NCBI RefSeq assembly: GCF_030380735.1
Contig: NZ_JAUDRZ010000009.1
Coordinates: forward strand, 124,001-188,000
Source: Rhizobium sp. S152
GTDB taxonomy: Bacteria > Pseudomonadota > Alphaproteobacteria > Rhizobiales > Rhizobiaceae
Length of the DNA stretch: 64,000 nt
Direction of reading: 5' to 3'
Under the pieces are notes generated by a model. The model saw nothing but the letters and a program-made list of their open reading frames with translations. It did not search any database and was not told the origin of the DNA. The position numbers and the translations under genes were made by a program. Positions 38,572 through 47,503 of this stretch are shown in pieces (the stretch's first letter is position 1; each line of letters begins with the position of its first letter).

Positions 38572-39185
38572 GCCGCAAGCTTGGACTCGAGCCCTATATC
38601 CACGAGACCGCCTCGGTGAACAACGCCACGCTTGGTCGCTACACCGAGCTGTCGGAGCGCTGCCGTATCGACGAGGTCGAACTCGGCGATTACTCCTACG
38701 TCATGCAGGACGGCGCCATCTGGTGTGCCACGATCGGCAAGTTCGTCAATATTGCCGCCTCGGTGCGCATCAACGCCACCAACCATCCGACATGGCGCGC
38801 CACGCTGCACCACTTCACCTATCGCGCCGCCGATTACTGGCCGGATGCGGATATGGAAACGGAGTTCTTCGAATGGCGCCGTTCCAACCGCGTCTGGATC
38901 GGCCATGATGTCTGGATCGGCCATGGTGTCACCATCCTGCCTGGAGTCAGCGTCGGCAATGGCGCCGTCATCGGCGCCGGCGCGGTTGTCAGCAAGGATG
39001 TGGCGCCCTACACCATCGTCGGCGGCGTCCCCGCCAAGCTGATCCGCGAGCGCTTTCCGAAAGAGATCGGCGAGCGCATGGACAGGCTGGCATGGTGGGA
39101 TTGGGAGCACGACCGACTGCGCACCGCGCTCGCCGATTTCCGCGCCTTGAGCGCCGAGGATTTCCTTTCCCGCCACGAAGGCTGA
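38568..39185 (+). CDS. Phosphonate-cluster hexapeptide transferase
   Basis: A 205-residue left-handed beta-helix protein with hexapeptide repeats ([13 protein letters not shown]-like and the [23 protein letters not shown] run near residue 125, in part) and an N-terminal [12 protein letters not shown]. It matches the TIGR03308-type transferase found in phn operons. These fold as acyl-CoA or chloramphenicol-type acetyltransferases; by analogy with PhnO it may acetylate aminoalkylphosphonates, but this is inference. It ends the first phn block. Confidence 0.85.
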   Translation: MSRKLGLEPYIHETASVNNATLGRYTELSERCRIDEVELGDYSYVMQDGAIWCATIGKFVNIAASVRINATNHPTWRATLHHFTYRAADYWPDADMETEFFEWRRSNRVWIGHDVWIGHGVTILPGVSVGNGAVIGAGAVVSKDVAPYTIVGGVPAKLIRERFPKEIGERMDRLAWWDWEHDRLRTALADFRALSAEDFLSRHEG

Positions 39186-39516
39186 CCGGCGTCCGACCGC
39201 CGATTTTCCACCCCTGAAGCCATTCGCGTCAGGGGTGGCTGCCGTGCCGTGCGCGCGGCCAAAAAAATGCAGCCGACGAAGCTTTCGGCGCAGCAACTGT
39301 CACAATAGTCGCGTCTGCCTCTGTTAAGGAAGCATTAAAGACAACCCTGGTTTGTCGCTCCGGTGGACGGCTTTTTCGGCCAACAGCCTCGCGGCGGCGC
39401 CAGTTCTTGTAAGAATTGGAAACACATTGTGACTAAGCCATTACAAAAGCTGCGCTTTTCCGACTTGTCTGATGAATCGACTTCATGGATATTAGCCTCA
39501 TCTTGAGGAAGCCGTC
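39186..39516 (+). terminator. Gap after the first phn block: stem-loop at 39208-39238
   Basis: A perfect 10-bp stem (CCACCCCTGA with TCAGGGGTGG, 11-nt loop, 39208-39238) lies 22 bases after the transferase stop and is likely the 3' boundary of the phnGHIJKL transcript, though no T-run follows. The rest of the 331-bp gap holds a CTGTCAC sequence at 39297-39303, a Pho-box-like half-site, and AT-rich DNA upstream of the next gene. No gene is seen. Confidence 0.5.
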
Positions 39517-39918
39517 ATGATCAGAATGATTGAAGATCCTGCGGAGCTCGCAGGCGAAGACATCACTGGCAAATATATCCTGCGCAAGCTGAACTATCAC
39601 TGGTTCGCTTATGGCAAGGCTGCCATTGTGACGGCCTGCAAGGGCACGATCCTGGAGCTCGATCGCGAAGAGACGGTTTACTCCGAGCAGTGGGGTCGTC
39701 GCGCCTACACCGGCGCCGGCAAGCGCTATCCCGGCGGCATTTGTCCCATTTCCGTGGTCGCCTGTGTCTGCGATACGCCGGATGACGTCAATGCGGTCAT
39801 CCAGCTCGATGTCGACGCCCAGGAGGAATTCTACCGCCTGATCGCCAGGACCGAGGCCCGCGTCCAGGCGCTTGCTGCTTCGTCGCAGAATCCCGTATTC
39901 CTTGCCGCTGCCGAATAA
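39517..39918 (+). CDS. Unknown 133-residue protein
   Basis: A small soluble protein with no signal peptide or membrane segment. It has a central aromatic and basic region (KLNYHWFAYGKAAIVTACKG, residues about 20-40), a GAGKRYPGGICPISVVACVC stretch with three of its four Cys residues, and an acidic helical C-terminus. The codon use is like the neighbours. GAGGAAGC precedes ATG 39517. I do not recognise a family; it looks like a conserved rhizobial hypothetical. Confidence 0.75.
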   Translation: MIRMIEDPAELAGEDITGKYILRKLNYHWFAYGKAAIVTACKGTILELDREETVYSEQWGRRAYTGAGKRYPGGICPISVVACVCDTPDDVNAVIQLDVDAQEEFYRLIARTEARVQALAASSQNPVFLAAAE

Positions 39919-39996
39919 TCCGCCGAGACTGTCGTCCGGCGTTGAAGCGGGCTCGGATCGTTCGGGTCTGTTTTCCCACGGCCGTCCTTCCCCGAA

Positions 39997-40533
39997 ATGA
40001 CAGATCATTCCTCCGGAACTATCGATGCCGTCGATGTCGCGCCTGATACGCGGTTCGGCCTTCATCTCTTTGCCGATGGTTGTTTCGAGCCTCAGTCGGG
40101 CAACGGCGGCTGGGGCTTCGTCATCTATCGCGATGACATCGAGATCGCGTCCGGTTCGGGCGGCGTCGAGGATACGGCAAACAATGCCGCCGAAGTCGCT
40201 GCACTGCTTGCGGCCTCGTCCTGGGTCGCCGTCAACGCTCCGCTTCAGGCAGCGGTGATCTGGTCGGATTCTGTGTACGCGGTGAACGGCTGCAACAACT
40301 GGCGGCCGATCTGGAGGAATAACGGCTGGAAGAAGATCAGCGCCAACAAGAATCTCCGCAGCCGCGTGATCGCCAGCGTCGATCTCTGGAAAAGCATTGA
40401 TGCCATCCTCTCGCGAAATCCGTTGCTTGTCGTTGCATGGTGCAAGGGCCACGCCGGCACCCCAGGCAACGAGCGGGCGGACATGCTCGCTGAGCAGGGG
40501 CGTCTTTCTCTCGGAAAACAACCACGGTCGTAG
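39997..40533 (+). CDS. RNase HI-family protein
   Basis: A 178-residue protein with an RNase H fold. The four acidic residues of the active site can be placed: Asp in FADGCFEP near residue 27, Glu in NNAAEVAAL near residue 66, Asp in IWSDSVYAV near residue 90 and Asp in GNERADMLAEQG near residue 162. It carries a short N-terminal extension and differs from canonical RnhA, so it is probably an extra paralogue that cuts RNA in RNA-DNA hybrids. Its place beside rsgA and the NYN gene adds to an RNA theme. Confidence 0.87.
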   Translation: MTDHSSGTIDAVDVAPDTRFGLHLFADGCFEPQSGNGGWGFVIYRDDIEIASGSGGVEDTANNAAEVAALLAASSWVAVNAPLQAAVIWSDSVYAVNGCNNWRPIWRNNGWKKISANKNLRSRVIASVDLWKSIDAILSRNPLLVVAWCKGHAGTPGNERADMLAEQGRLSLGKQPRS

Positions 40534-40710
40534 AATTCCGATGGCTCTCCCATTTGCGGGCGCCGCCGTTCTTGCCTATCTTCGACCGAAGAGTTCCGCT
40601 AACAGGCGGATCATGGCATTGTCCGGGCCGATATCCGGCCAGATCGCACCAAAGCCACGCCGCATCACGGAGCACATCTTGAACCACACGCCGCAATCCC
40701 CGGTGAGCCT

Positions 40711-41730
40711 TTGACGACCGATCCCGAAGCGACATTCCTCGCCTCGCTCGGCTGGTCCGAATTCTTTTCCGATCAGCTGACGGATGCCGATCAGGGCCTT
40801 GAACCCCGCCGCATTGCCGAAGTGCACCGCAGCCGGCTGAGCGTCACCTCGCTCGACGGCCTGATCCGGCTGCAGATCTCGCATCAGCTCAACACCTCCG
40901 AATTCGCCGTCGGCGACTGGGTCATGGTCGATCCCGAGGACGACAGGCTGGTGCGCCGGCTGGAGCGCCGCACGCTTTTGCAGCGCCGCGTCGAGGGTCG
41001 TCAGGGCCAGCAGCTCGGCGCCGCCAATGTCGATACGCTTCTGATCGTCACCTCCTGCAATGCCGATTTCAACGTCGCTCGCCTCGAGCGCTACACGGCG
41101 CTCGCCAACCAGGCCGAGACAACCCCCGTCATCGTGCTCACCAAGGCCGATCTCGCGCCCGACGTCGCGGAATACCAAGCGCAGGCGAAGGCCCTGCAGC
41201 GCGATCTCGCGGTGGTGGTCCTCAACGCCAAGAGCGACGATGCGGCTGCAGCTCTTGGTCCATGGAGCGGCTTCGGTCAGACCATTGCGCTGATCGGCTC
41301 CTCCGGCGTCGGCAAGTCGACGCTGGTCAATGCGCTGGCCAGCTTGAGCGGCGAGGGCTCGCAGGCCACCGGCGGCATCCGTGAACGCGACGCCAAGGGC
41401 CGCCACACCACGACCGCCCGCTCATTGCACGCCATGGCCGGCGGCGGCTGGGTGATCGACACCCCAGGCATGCGCACGCTTCACGTCAGCGATGTCCAGG
41501 AAGGGATCGAGCAGGTCTTTTCCGAGATCACCGAACTCGCCGAACACTGCCGCTTCCGCGATTGCACCCACGACCACGAACCCGGCTGCGCCGTCCAGGC
41601 CGCCGTCAAATCAGGCACGCTGGCGCCGGAGCGCCTGGCCCGCTGGCGAGTGCTGCGCGAGGAAAACGACAAGAACACACCGAAGATGACCGGGCCAAAG
41701 GGCAATAAAGTGCTGCAGAAGCGGCGGTGA
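40711..41730 (+). CDS. rsgA: Ribosome small subunit-dependent GTPase A
   Basis: A 339-residue circularly permuted GTPase that checks 30S subunit maturation. An N-terminal OB fold is followed by motifs in the permuted order: G4 LTKAD near residue 145, G1 GSSGVGKSTLVN near residue 195, G3 DTPGMR near residue 250, then a C-terminal zinc region HCRFRDCTHDHEPGCAV near residue 275. The start is a GTG or TTG-type codon at 40711 (MTTDPEATFLASLGW). It is not part of phosphonate metabolism. Confidence 0.94.
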   Translation: MTTDPEATFLASLGWSEFFSDQLTDADQGLEPRRIAEVHRSRLSVTSLDGLIRLQISHQLNTSEFAVGDWVMVDPEDDRLVRRLERRTLLQRRVEGRQGQQLGAANVDTLLIVTSCNADFNVARLERYTALANQAETTPVIVLTKADLAPDVAEYQAQAKALQRDLAVVVLNAKSDDAAAALGPWSGFGQTIALIGSSGVGKSTLVNALASLSGEGSQATGGIRERDAKGRHTTTARSLHAMAGGGWVIDTPGMRTLHVSDVQEGIEQVFSEITELAEHCRFRDCTHDHEPGCAVQAAVKSGTLAPERLARWRVLREENDKNTPKMTGPKGNKVLQKRR

Positions 41731-41764
41731 GGGGGGCACCAAGGCTTGTCGTGCACAATTTCAA

Positions 41765-41793
41765 TTGACTAATCGCGGCGCTGGAGCATTATC
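41765..41793 (+). promoter_or_regulatory. Putative sigma-70-type promoter of the NYN gene
   Basis: TTGACT at 41765-41770 and CATTAT at 41787-41792 (16-bp spacing; ATTATC is the 17-bp alternative). Transcription would start near 41799, giving a leader of about 70 nt. Confidence 0.5.
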
Positions 41794-41798
41794 ACCGC

Positions 41799-41868
41799 AT
41801 ATCCGTACGCCCGTAGGCGGGCACGTATTCTGAGACCCCCAAGGCGACGAGCCGAGGGGGTCTTTTAT
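41799..41868 (+). promoter_or_regulatory. Structured leader of the NYN gene with terminator-like hairpin over the ribosome site
   Basis: Two hairpins fill the leader. The first is GCCCG/CGGGC with a TAGG loop (41809-41822). The second has a perfect 8-bp stem, AGACCCCC (41833-41840) with GGGGGTCT (41856-41863), an inner GGC/GCC helix (41843-41845 with 41851-41853) and is followed by TTTTATTT. The only purine-rich ribosome-binding candidate, GAGGGGG at 41854-41860, lies in its 3' arm, eight bases before the TTG start at 41869. So the same element could end transcription or block translation. No known riboswitch or RNA family is recognised. Confidence 0.6.
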
Positions 41869-42456
41869 TTGAAGAACGTTGCGGTGTTGATCGATGGCGG
41901 CCATGTCCGCGTTCTGGCTCGAAATGCCGGAATGAACTACAATCCCGACTACATCGAGAAGATAGCCAAGGCTTGCGTGGAGCCGGATGAGGACGCTTTC
42001 CGATTCCTCTATTACGATTGCGCTCCTTATAGCGGAACGGTGAAGCTGCCGGTGTCGGCGGAACCCAAGACATTCTCAGGTTCGGATGCGTGGCTGCGAG
42101 AGCTTGCGGCGAAGGATCTCTTCGCTGTCAGGTTGGGGGTGTTGAAGTTTCGCGGCTTTAAGCCGAAAAAGATCCTGCCGGCCGGACAGGCGGTGACGGA
42201 CAACGATTTCAAGGCGGACTTCGAACAGAAGGGCGTCGACATGCGCATCGGTCTGGATATCGCCACTTTTTGCGCATCGAAGGCTGCTGATCGATTGGTG
42301 CTGGTGACCGGCGATACTGATTGCATACCGGCAATGAAGTATGCCCGCATCGCGGGGTTGCAGATCGTATTGGTCGGGTTTCCCAATCGGGCAGCGTCCA
42401 ACGAGATGCTGCGCCATGCCGACATTGAAAGACGGGTGGCTTGGCCGGCCCAATAA
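41869..42456 (+). CDS. NYN-domain protein (LabA/DUF88-like putative RNase)
   Basis: A 195-residue protein made almost entirely of a NYN domain, a PIN-like fold. The first acidic residue is in VAVLIDGGHVR (Asp 9) and the second cluster in VTGDTDCIPAMKYA near residue 147; a further Asp lies in the GVDMRIGLDIATF segment near residue 125. These residues form the metal site of NYN RNases. The start is TTG 41869: later Met codons would remove Asp 9. The gene has its own promoter and an unusual structured leader; the target RNA is unknown. Confidence 0.85.
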   Translation: MKNVAVLIDGGHVRVLARNAGMNYNPDYIEKIAKACVEPDEDAFRFLYYDCAPYSGTVKLPVSAEPKTFSGSDAWLRELAAKDLFAVRLGVLKFRGFKPKKILPAGQAVTDNDFKADFEQKGVDMRIGLDIATFCASKAADRLVLVTGDTDCIPAMKYARIAGLQIVLVGFPNRAASNEMLRHADIERRVAWPAQ

Positions 42457-42516
42457 TGCATGTTGGTAAAATCGATCCTCATGACCGAAGCCAGCCGATG
42501 CGGCTAATCCCACCGC

Positions 42517-42924
42517 TCACCCGCCACCCAGCAACTCCTCCACCGAACACACAGCCACAAAAGCCTTGGCAGCTGCCGCAAGCTCCGCGTGGCCAGTCAC
42601 CAGCGCATCCGCCTGCAACTGCGTCACCGCGATATACTCGGCGTCATAGGTATTGGCCCAATTCATTTGGCTCGCGATCGACCATGCGTGCCGCTGCAGG
42701 ACCCTGTCGCCGAGCAGCCGGATGCGCAGCTTCCTGAGGTGATCCAGCCGCTGCTCGGCGTCCCGCTTCTGCAGGTCGCCGTGCCGGACCGCGGCATAAA
42801 GATGCGACAGCATCTGCGAGCGCAGCAGCGTCGGGGCGACCAGAAAATGCTCGCTGGGTACCTTGGCGCGGTGTTCCGAAAGAAACAGCGCCGCGTCGAG
42901 TGCTATCGCAAATCGCTTCGCCAA
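42517..42924 (-). CDS. PIN-domain protein without a visible antitoxin
   Basis: A protein of about 135 residues from a TTG start at 42924, chosen because GAGGAG lies six bases upstream; GTG at 42951 would add nine residues. Its pattern, FAIALDAALFL near residue 8, APTLLRSQMLSHLY, LLGDRVLQR and NTYDAEYIAVTQLQADALVTGH, matches a VapC-like PIN subfamily. The last acidic position, usually Asp after LVT, is His here. No antitoxin gene is found on either side, so it is an orphan or has another role. Confidence 0.7.
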   Translation of the reverse strand: MAKRFAIALDAALFLSEHRAKVPSEHFLVAPTLLRSQMLSHLYAAVRHGDLQKRDAEQRLDHLRKLRIRLLGDRVLQRHAWSIASQMNWANTYDAEYIAVTQLQADALVTGHAELAAAAKAFVAVCSVEELLGGG

Positions 42925-43120
42925 GTCGATCTCCTCTTTCCCGGCCACCACGCGTGACCTGCCGGCTCTCTCAGAGTGGTCACAGAGTTGTGATCACGCT
43001 GTCACAAATCAATCCACAGCAGCCCGAATTGTGACAGCAGTTACACAAAACTGACATTGGAGCTTCACGGATCGGGCCTAATGCACTCCCTCATATCGCG
43101 TTTGGACTATGAGGAAGAGC
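42925..43120 (+). promoter_or_regulatory. phnC promoter region with Pho-box-like sequence
   Basis: CTGTCAC at 42999-43005 is followed four bases later by a weaker second half (CAATCCA, 43010-43016), the 7-4-7 layout of a PhoB box. A reversed copy, GTGACAG, is at 43031-43037, and a CTGACAT half-site is at 43051-43057. PhoB activation under phosphate limitation is well known for phnCDE in rhizobia and E. coli. Exact binding positions are inferred. Confidence 0.5.
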
Positions 43121-43972
<852 letters not shown>

Positions 43973-44073
43973 CCAGTTTCCGGCCGGGGGACAAAGCCGG
44001 AAAAGCAAAGATCCCCAATCTCTCTGAAGACAGTAACTCAAAGTCACTGAAAACGTCACCAAAGGAGACTACC

Positions 44074-44985
44074 ATGTCTGCGTTCCGCAAGATCCTGATG
44101 GCTACGATCGCCATCGCCACCGTTGCAGGCCAGGCCTACGCCCAGGACGTCAAGGTCCTGCGTATCGGCCTCGACGGCGGTGAAAACGAAGCCGACCAGG
44201 TTCGCCGCACCGAATGCGTCAAGCCGGGCCTGATCGCCGCCACCGGCGTATCGGAAGTCCAGATCTTCCCGTCGCCGAACTACAACGGCGTTATCCAGGG
44301 CCTGCTGGGCGGCACCATCGACCTCGCGATGATGGGCGCTTCCTCCTACGCCTCGATCTACCTCAAGGATCCGAACGCCGTTACGCCGGTTCTGACCACC
44401 AAGCAGGAAGACGGCTCGAACGGCTACTACTCGATCATGGTCGCCCGCAAGGATTCGGGCATCAAGACGCTCGAAGACGCCAAGGGCAAGAAGCTCGGCT
44501 TCGCCGATCCGGACTCGACCTCGGGCTACCTCGTCCCGAACGTCTCGCTGCCGAAGGACATCGGCATGCCGGTCAAGCAGTTCTTCTCCGAAACCGGCTT
44601 CGGCGGCGGCCATGAGAACCTCGTTCTCGGCGTTCTCGACAAGAAGTTCGACGTCGGCACCACCTTCGGTTCGGCCACCGGCGACTGGGCCCAGGGCTAT
44701 ACCTCCGGCAACCTGCACATCATGGTCAGCAAGGGCCTGCTCGACATGGACGATATCGTCCAGGTCTGGAAGTCGCCGCTGATCCCGAACGGCCCGCTGA
44801 TGGTTTCCAACAAGCTGCCGTCCGATATCCAGAAGAAGGTTACCGCCTACTTCGCCGAGCTGCCGAAGACCGACAAGGGTTGCTTCGAAAGCTTCACCGG
44901 CGGCGGCTATGTCGATTGGACCCCGGTCGACCAGTCCTTCTACCAGACGATCATCGACGCTCGTAAGTCGGTTATCGGCGGTTGA
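44074..44985 (+). CDS. phnD: Phosphonate-binding periplasmic protein
   Basis: A 303-residue binding protein with a signal peptide (residues 1-23, cleavage after AYA) and a PhnD/SsuA-like fold. The ligand-facing run IFPSPNYNGVIQGLLGGTIDLAMMG near residue 66 (in part) and FADPDSTSGYLVP near residue 147 are typical; the latter binds the phosphonate oxygens. It lies 101 bases after phnC and 71 bases before the first permease gene. Confidence 0.95.
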   Translation: MSAFRKILMATIAIATVAGQAYAQDVKVLRIGLDGGENEADQVRRTECVKPGLIAATGVSEVQIFPSPNYNGVIQGLLGGTIDLAMMGASSYASIYLKDPNAVTPVLTTKQEDGSNGYYSIMVARKDSGIKTLEDAKGKKLGFADPDSTSGYLVPNVSLPKDIGMPVKQFFSETGFGGGHENLVLGVLDKKFDVGTTFGSATGDWAQGYTSGNLHIMVSKGLLDMDDIVQVWKSPLIPNGPLMVSNKLPSDIQKKVTAYFAELPKTDKGCFESFTGGGYVDWTPVDQSFYQTIIDARKSVIGG

Positions 44986-45056
44986 TCCCAACGCCTGAAT
45001 AGTTCTGCGGCGGCATCATCTCGGTGCCGCCGTTTCTTCAAGAAGGATGCTTCCAC

Positions 45057-46037
45057 ATGGCGCACGTGGCCGATACCGACCACCTGGGCGGACTGCAGCA
45101 AGGCTCCCGCACCATTCTCGATCACTATCAGAGCCAGGTCCGGACGCGGCGTATCTACACCGCGATCTCGATCGTCGTCTTCCTGATCGTGCTCGGCGCC
45201 TCGCTCGATTTCGCCAACAGCGCCAATTCGGGCAAGTTCTTCGAACGCCTTCCCTATCTCTTCGATTTCATGAAGCACTTCGTGCCTGATAGCCCGCTGG
45301 AGATTTTCAGGGCCATGTTCGACCTGCCGTCGCCCTATGCCGACGGCTCGATCAAGTATGATTACGTCAGCGACCGCGTCTATATCACCGACACGTTCTA
45401 CATCCCGAATTTCTTCTACCAGCTCGCCATTACAGTCAATGTCGCCATCGTCTCGACGATCATTGGCGCGACCGGCGCCTTCGTGCTCTGCTTCTTCGCC
45501 TCCACCAATCTGGTCGGCGCCGGCGCCACCCGCTGGTTCGTGCGCCGCGTCATGGAAATCCTGCGCGCCTTCCCGGAGATCGTCATCGCCGGCTTGCTTG
45601 CCGCCATCCTGTCGATCGGCCCGATCTCGGCAATGATCGCCGTGTCGATCCACACCATCGGCGCCCTCGGCAAGCTGTTCTTCGAAGTGGTCGAGAATGC
45701 CGACATGAAGCCGGACGAGGGGCTGCGCGCCTCCGGCGCCAGCTGGCTCGAGCGCGTCCGCTTCGCCATCCTGCCGCAGGTCATGCCGAATTTCGTCTCC
45801 TACACGCTGCTGCGCCTCGAGATCAACGTGCGCGCCTCCACCATCATCGGCGCCGTCGGCGGCGGCGGCATCGGCGAGGTCTTCAGCCTGGCGATCGGCC
45901 GCGATCATGCCGCCAAGACCTATGCCATCATCATCCTGCTTCTGATCACCGTCGTCTGCGTCGACCAGTTCTCCGCCTGGCTGCGCCGCCGGATGATCGG
46001 CAAGCAATCCTTCGAATTCGGTCGGGGAGCAGCCTGA
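45057..46037 (+). CDS. phnE: Phosphonate ABC importer permease 1
   Basis: A 326-residue permease (BPD_transp_1) with about six helices; helix 1 at residues 38-58 is followed by a periplasmic loop of about 70 residues. The coupling loop is EGLRASGASWLERVRFAILPQ near residue 221 (in part) and TIIGAVGGGGIGE near residue 261 is the PhnE signature. The start ATG 45057 has AGAAGGA upstream. Its stop TGA overlaps the next start by one base. Confidence 0.94.
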   Translation: MAHVADTDHLGGLQQGSRTILDHYQSQVRTRRIYTAISIVVFLIVLGASLDFANSANSGKFFERLPYLFDFMKHFVPDSPLEIFRAMFDLPSPYADGSIKYDYVSDRVYITDTFYIPNFFYQLAITVNVAIVSTIIGATGAFVLCFFASTNLVGAGATRWFVRRVMEILRAFPEIVIAGLLAAILSIGPISAMIAVSIHTIGALGKLFFEVVENADMKPDEGLRASGASWLERVRFAILPQVMPNFVSYTLLRLEINVRASTIIGAVGGGGIGEVFSLAIGRDHAAKTYAIIILLLITVVCVDQFSAWLRRRMIGKQSFEFGRGAA

Positions 46038-47383
46038 TGTCCTCTCTCACAGTCAACGCCGCCGATCGCCAGCGCCTGCTCGACAGCTATCCTGATGTCT
46101 TCCACCGCAGCTTCCTGCAGCGCTGGGGCCTGTTGCTGGGCGCGGTGATCGTGCTCGTCTACCTCGCGCTCTGCTTCAATTTCTTCAAGGTCATCCCGAC
46201 TTTCGCCAATGGCAACTGGGACCGCGCCTCGATCTATGTTCAGGACTGGTATTCCTGGCGCGCCCAGCCGCGCCTGCGTTTCGTCGATGGCAAGGTGACG
46301 CCGCAATGGACGAGCCGCGGTCAATACCCCAAGGACGCCGTCATCGACTGGATGCGCCCGACTGCCACGGGCGGCTACACGGTCACCTACGGCAGCGATG
46401 CCGACCGTATGGAAGTGACGCCCGAGCGTGTCGACGTCTATCTTGGCGGCACGCTCTATCCGGTCGAAATATCAGGTGACCGCGCCATCCTGCCGCCGGG
46501 CGCGCCAGCTGTCATGAAGCAGGACGACAGCAAGGTAACCGTCTCCTTCGGCTTCGAGGGCCAGGCCGAAATCCGCTCCACACAGGTCTACGTCCAGCGC
46601 CGCTTCCTCGGCTGGGCCAATTTCTTTTTCGACACGCAGTCGCCCTTCTGGGGCAAGAGCCTCGTCGATGTCGGCGGCCTGATGCTGTCTGGCGATCGCA
46701 TCGATCCGAAGCAATCCAACGCCTCGCTCGCGCTCGACAATTTCCTCAACAATGCTAGCTGGCAGCATGGCGATATCCTGTCGAAGCTGATGCAGACGCT
46801 GGTCATGGCTTTCGTCGGCACGCTGCTCGCCTCGCTCTTCGCCTTCCCGATCGCCTTCATCGCCGCGCGCAATATCACCCGCAGCCGCCCGGCCAACTGG
46901 CTGACAAAGCGCCTGTTCGATTTCCTGCGCTCGATCGACATGCTGATCTGGGCGCTGTTCTTCACCCGCGCCTTCGGCCCCGGGCCGATCCCCGGCATCG
47001 CCGCGATCTTCTTCACCGACACCGGCGCGCTCGGCAAGGTCTATGCCGAGGCGCTGGAGAATGTCGATGACAAGCAGCGCGAGGGCGTAAAGTCGGTGGG
47101 TGCTGCCCCGGTCGTCGTGCAGCGCTTCGGCGTCGTGCCGCAGGTGCTGCCGATCTTCATCTCGCAGTCGCTGTATTTCTGGGAATCCAACACCCGCTCA
47201 GCCACCGTCATCGGCGCCGTCGGCGCCGGCGGTATCGGCCTGAAGCTGCTGGAATCGATGAAGACCAATGCCGACTGGGACAAGGTCGCCTACATGGTGC
47301 TCCTCATCCTCATCGTCGTGTTCGTCTTCGACAATATCTCCAACGCGCTGCGTTCGCGCGTGATGGGCAAAAAGACCCATTGA
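46037..47383 (+). CDS. phnE: Phosphonate ABC importer permease 2, with large periplasmic insertion
   Basis: A 448-residue second permease. Helix 1 (about residues 30-52) is followed by about 160 residues of predicted extracellular, beta-rich sequence (about 55-215), then the permease core with coupling loop EGVKSVGAAPVVVQRFGVVPQ near residue 350 (in part) and SATVIGAVGAGGIGLKL near residue 395. Many rhizobial phn operons carry two permeases, often named phnE1/phnE2 or phnT. The insertion may contact PhnD; that is inference. Confidence 0.92.
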   Translation: MSSLTVNAADRQRLLDSYPDVFHRSFLQRWGLLLGAVIVLVYLALCFNFFKVIPTFANGNWDRASIYVQDWYSWRAQPRLRFVDGKVTPQWTSRGQYPKDAVIDWMRPTATGGYTVTYGSDADRMEVTPERVDVYLGGTLYPVEISGDRAILPPGAPAVMKQDDSKVTVSFGFEGQAEIRSTQVYVQRRFLGWANFFFDTQSPFWGKSLVDVGGLMLSGDRIDPKQSNASLALDNFLNNASWQHGDILSKLMQTLVMAFVGTLLASLFAFPIAFIAARNITRSRPANWLTKRLFDFLRSIDMLIWALFFTRAFGPGPIPGIAAIFFTDTGALGKVYAEALENVDDKQREGVKSVGAAPVVVQRFGVVPQVLPIFISQSLYFWESNTRSATVIGAVGAGGIGLKLLESMKTNADWDKVAYMVLLILIVVFVFDNISNALRSRVMGKKTH

Positions 47384-47503
47384 TGGGTCTTGATCATCAT
47401 CATTCTGTCACGGAAATCTTTTAGCCGGGAGCAAGCTTGCAGCGGGCGGTCAAATCACGGCAGACTGCCTCCCGCATCCACATAGATTTCCGGGATACTG
47501 GCC
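47384..47503 (+). promoter_or_regulatory. Gap before the DUF1045 gene with a CTGTCAC half-site
   Basis: A 120-bp gap separates the importer genes from the DUF1045-phnM-phnN group. It includes CTGTCAC at 47405-47411, the same 7-mer found in front of phnC, with a poor second half. It may hold an extra Pho-regulated promoter. No terminator is recognised. Confidence 0.3.
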
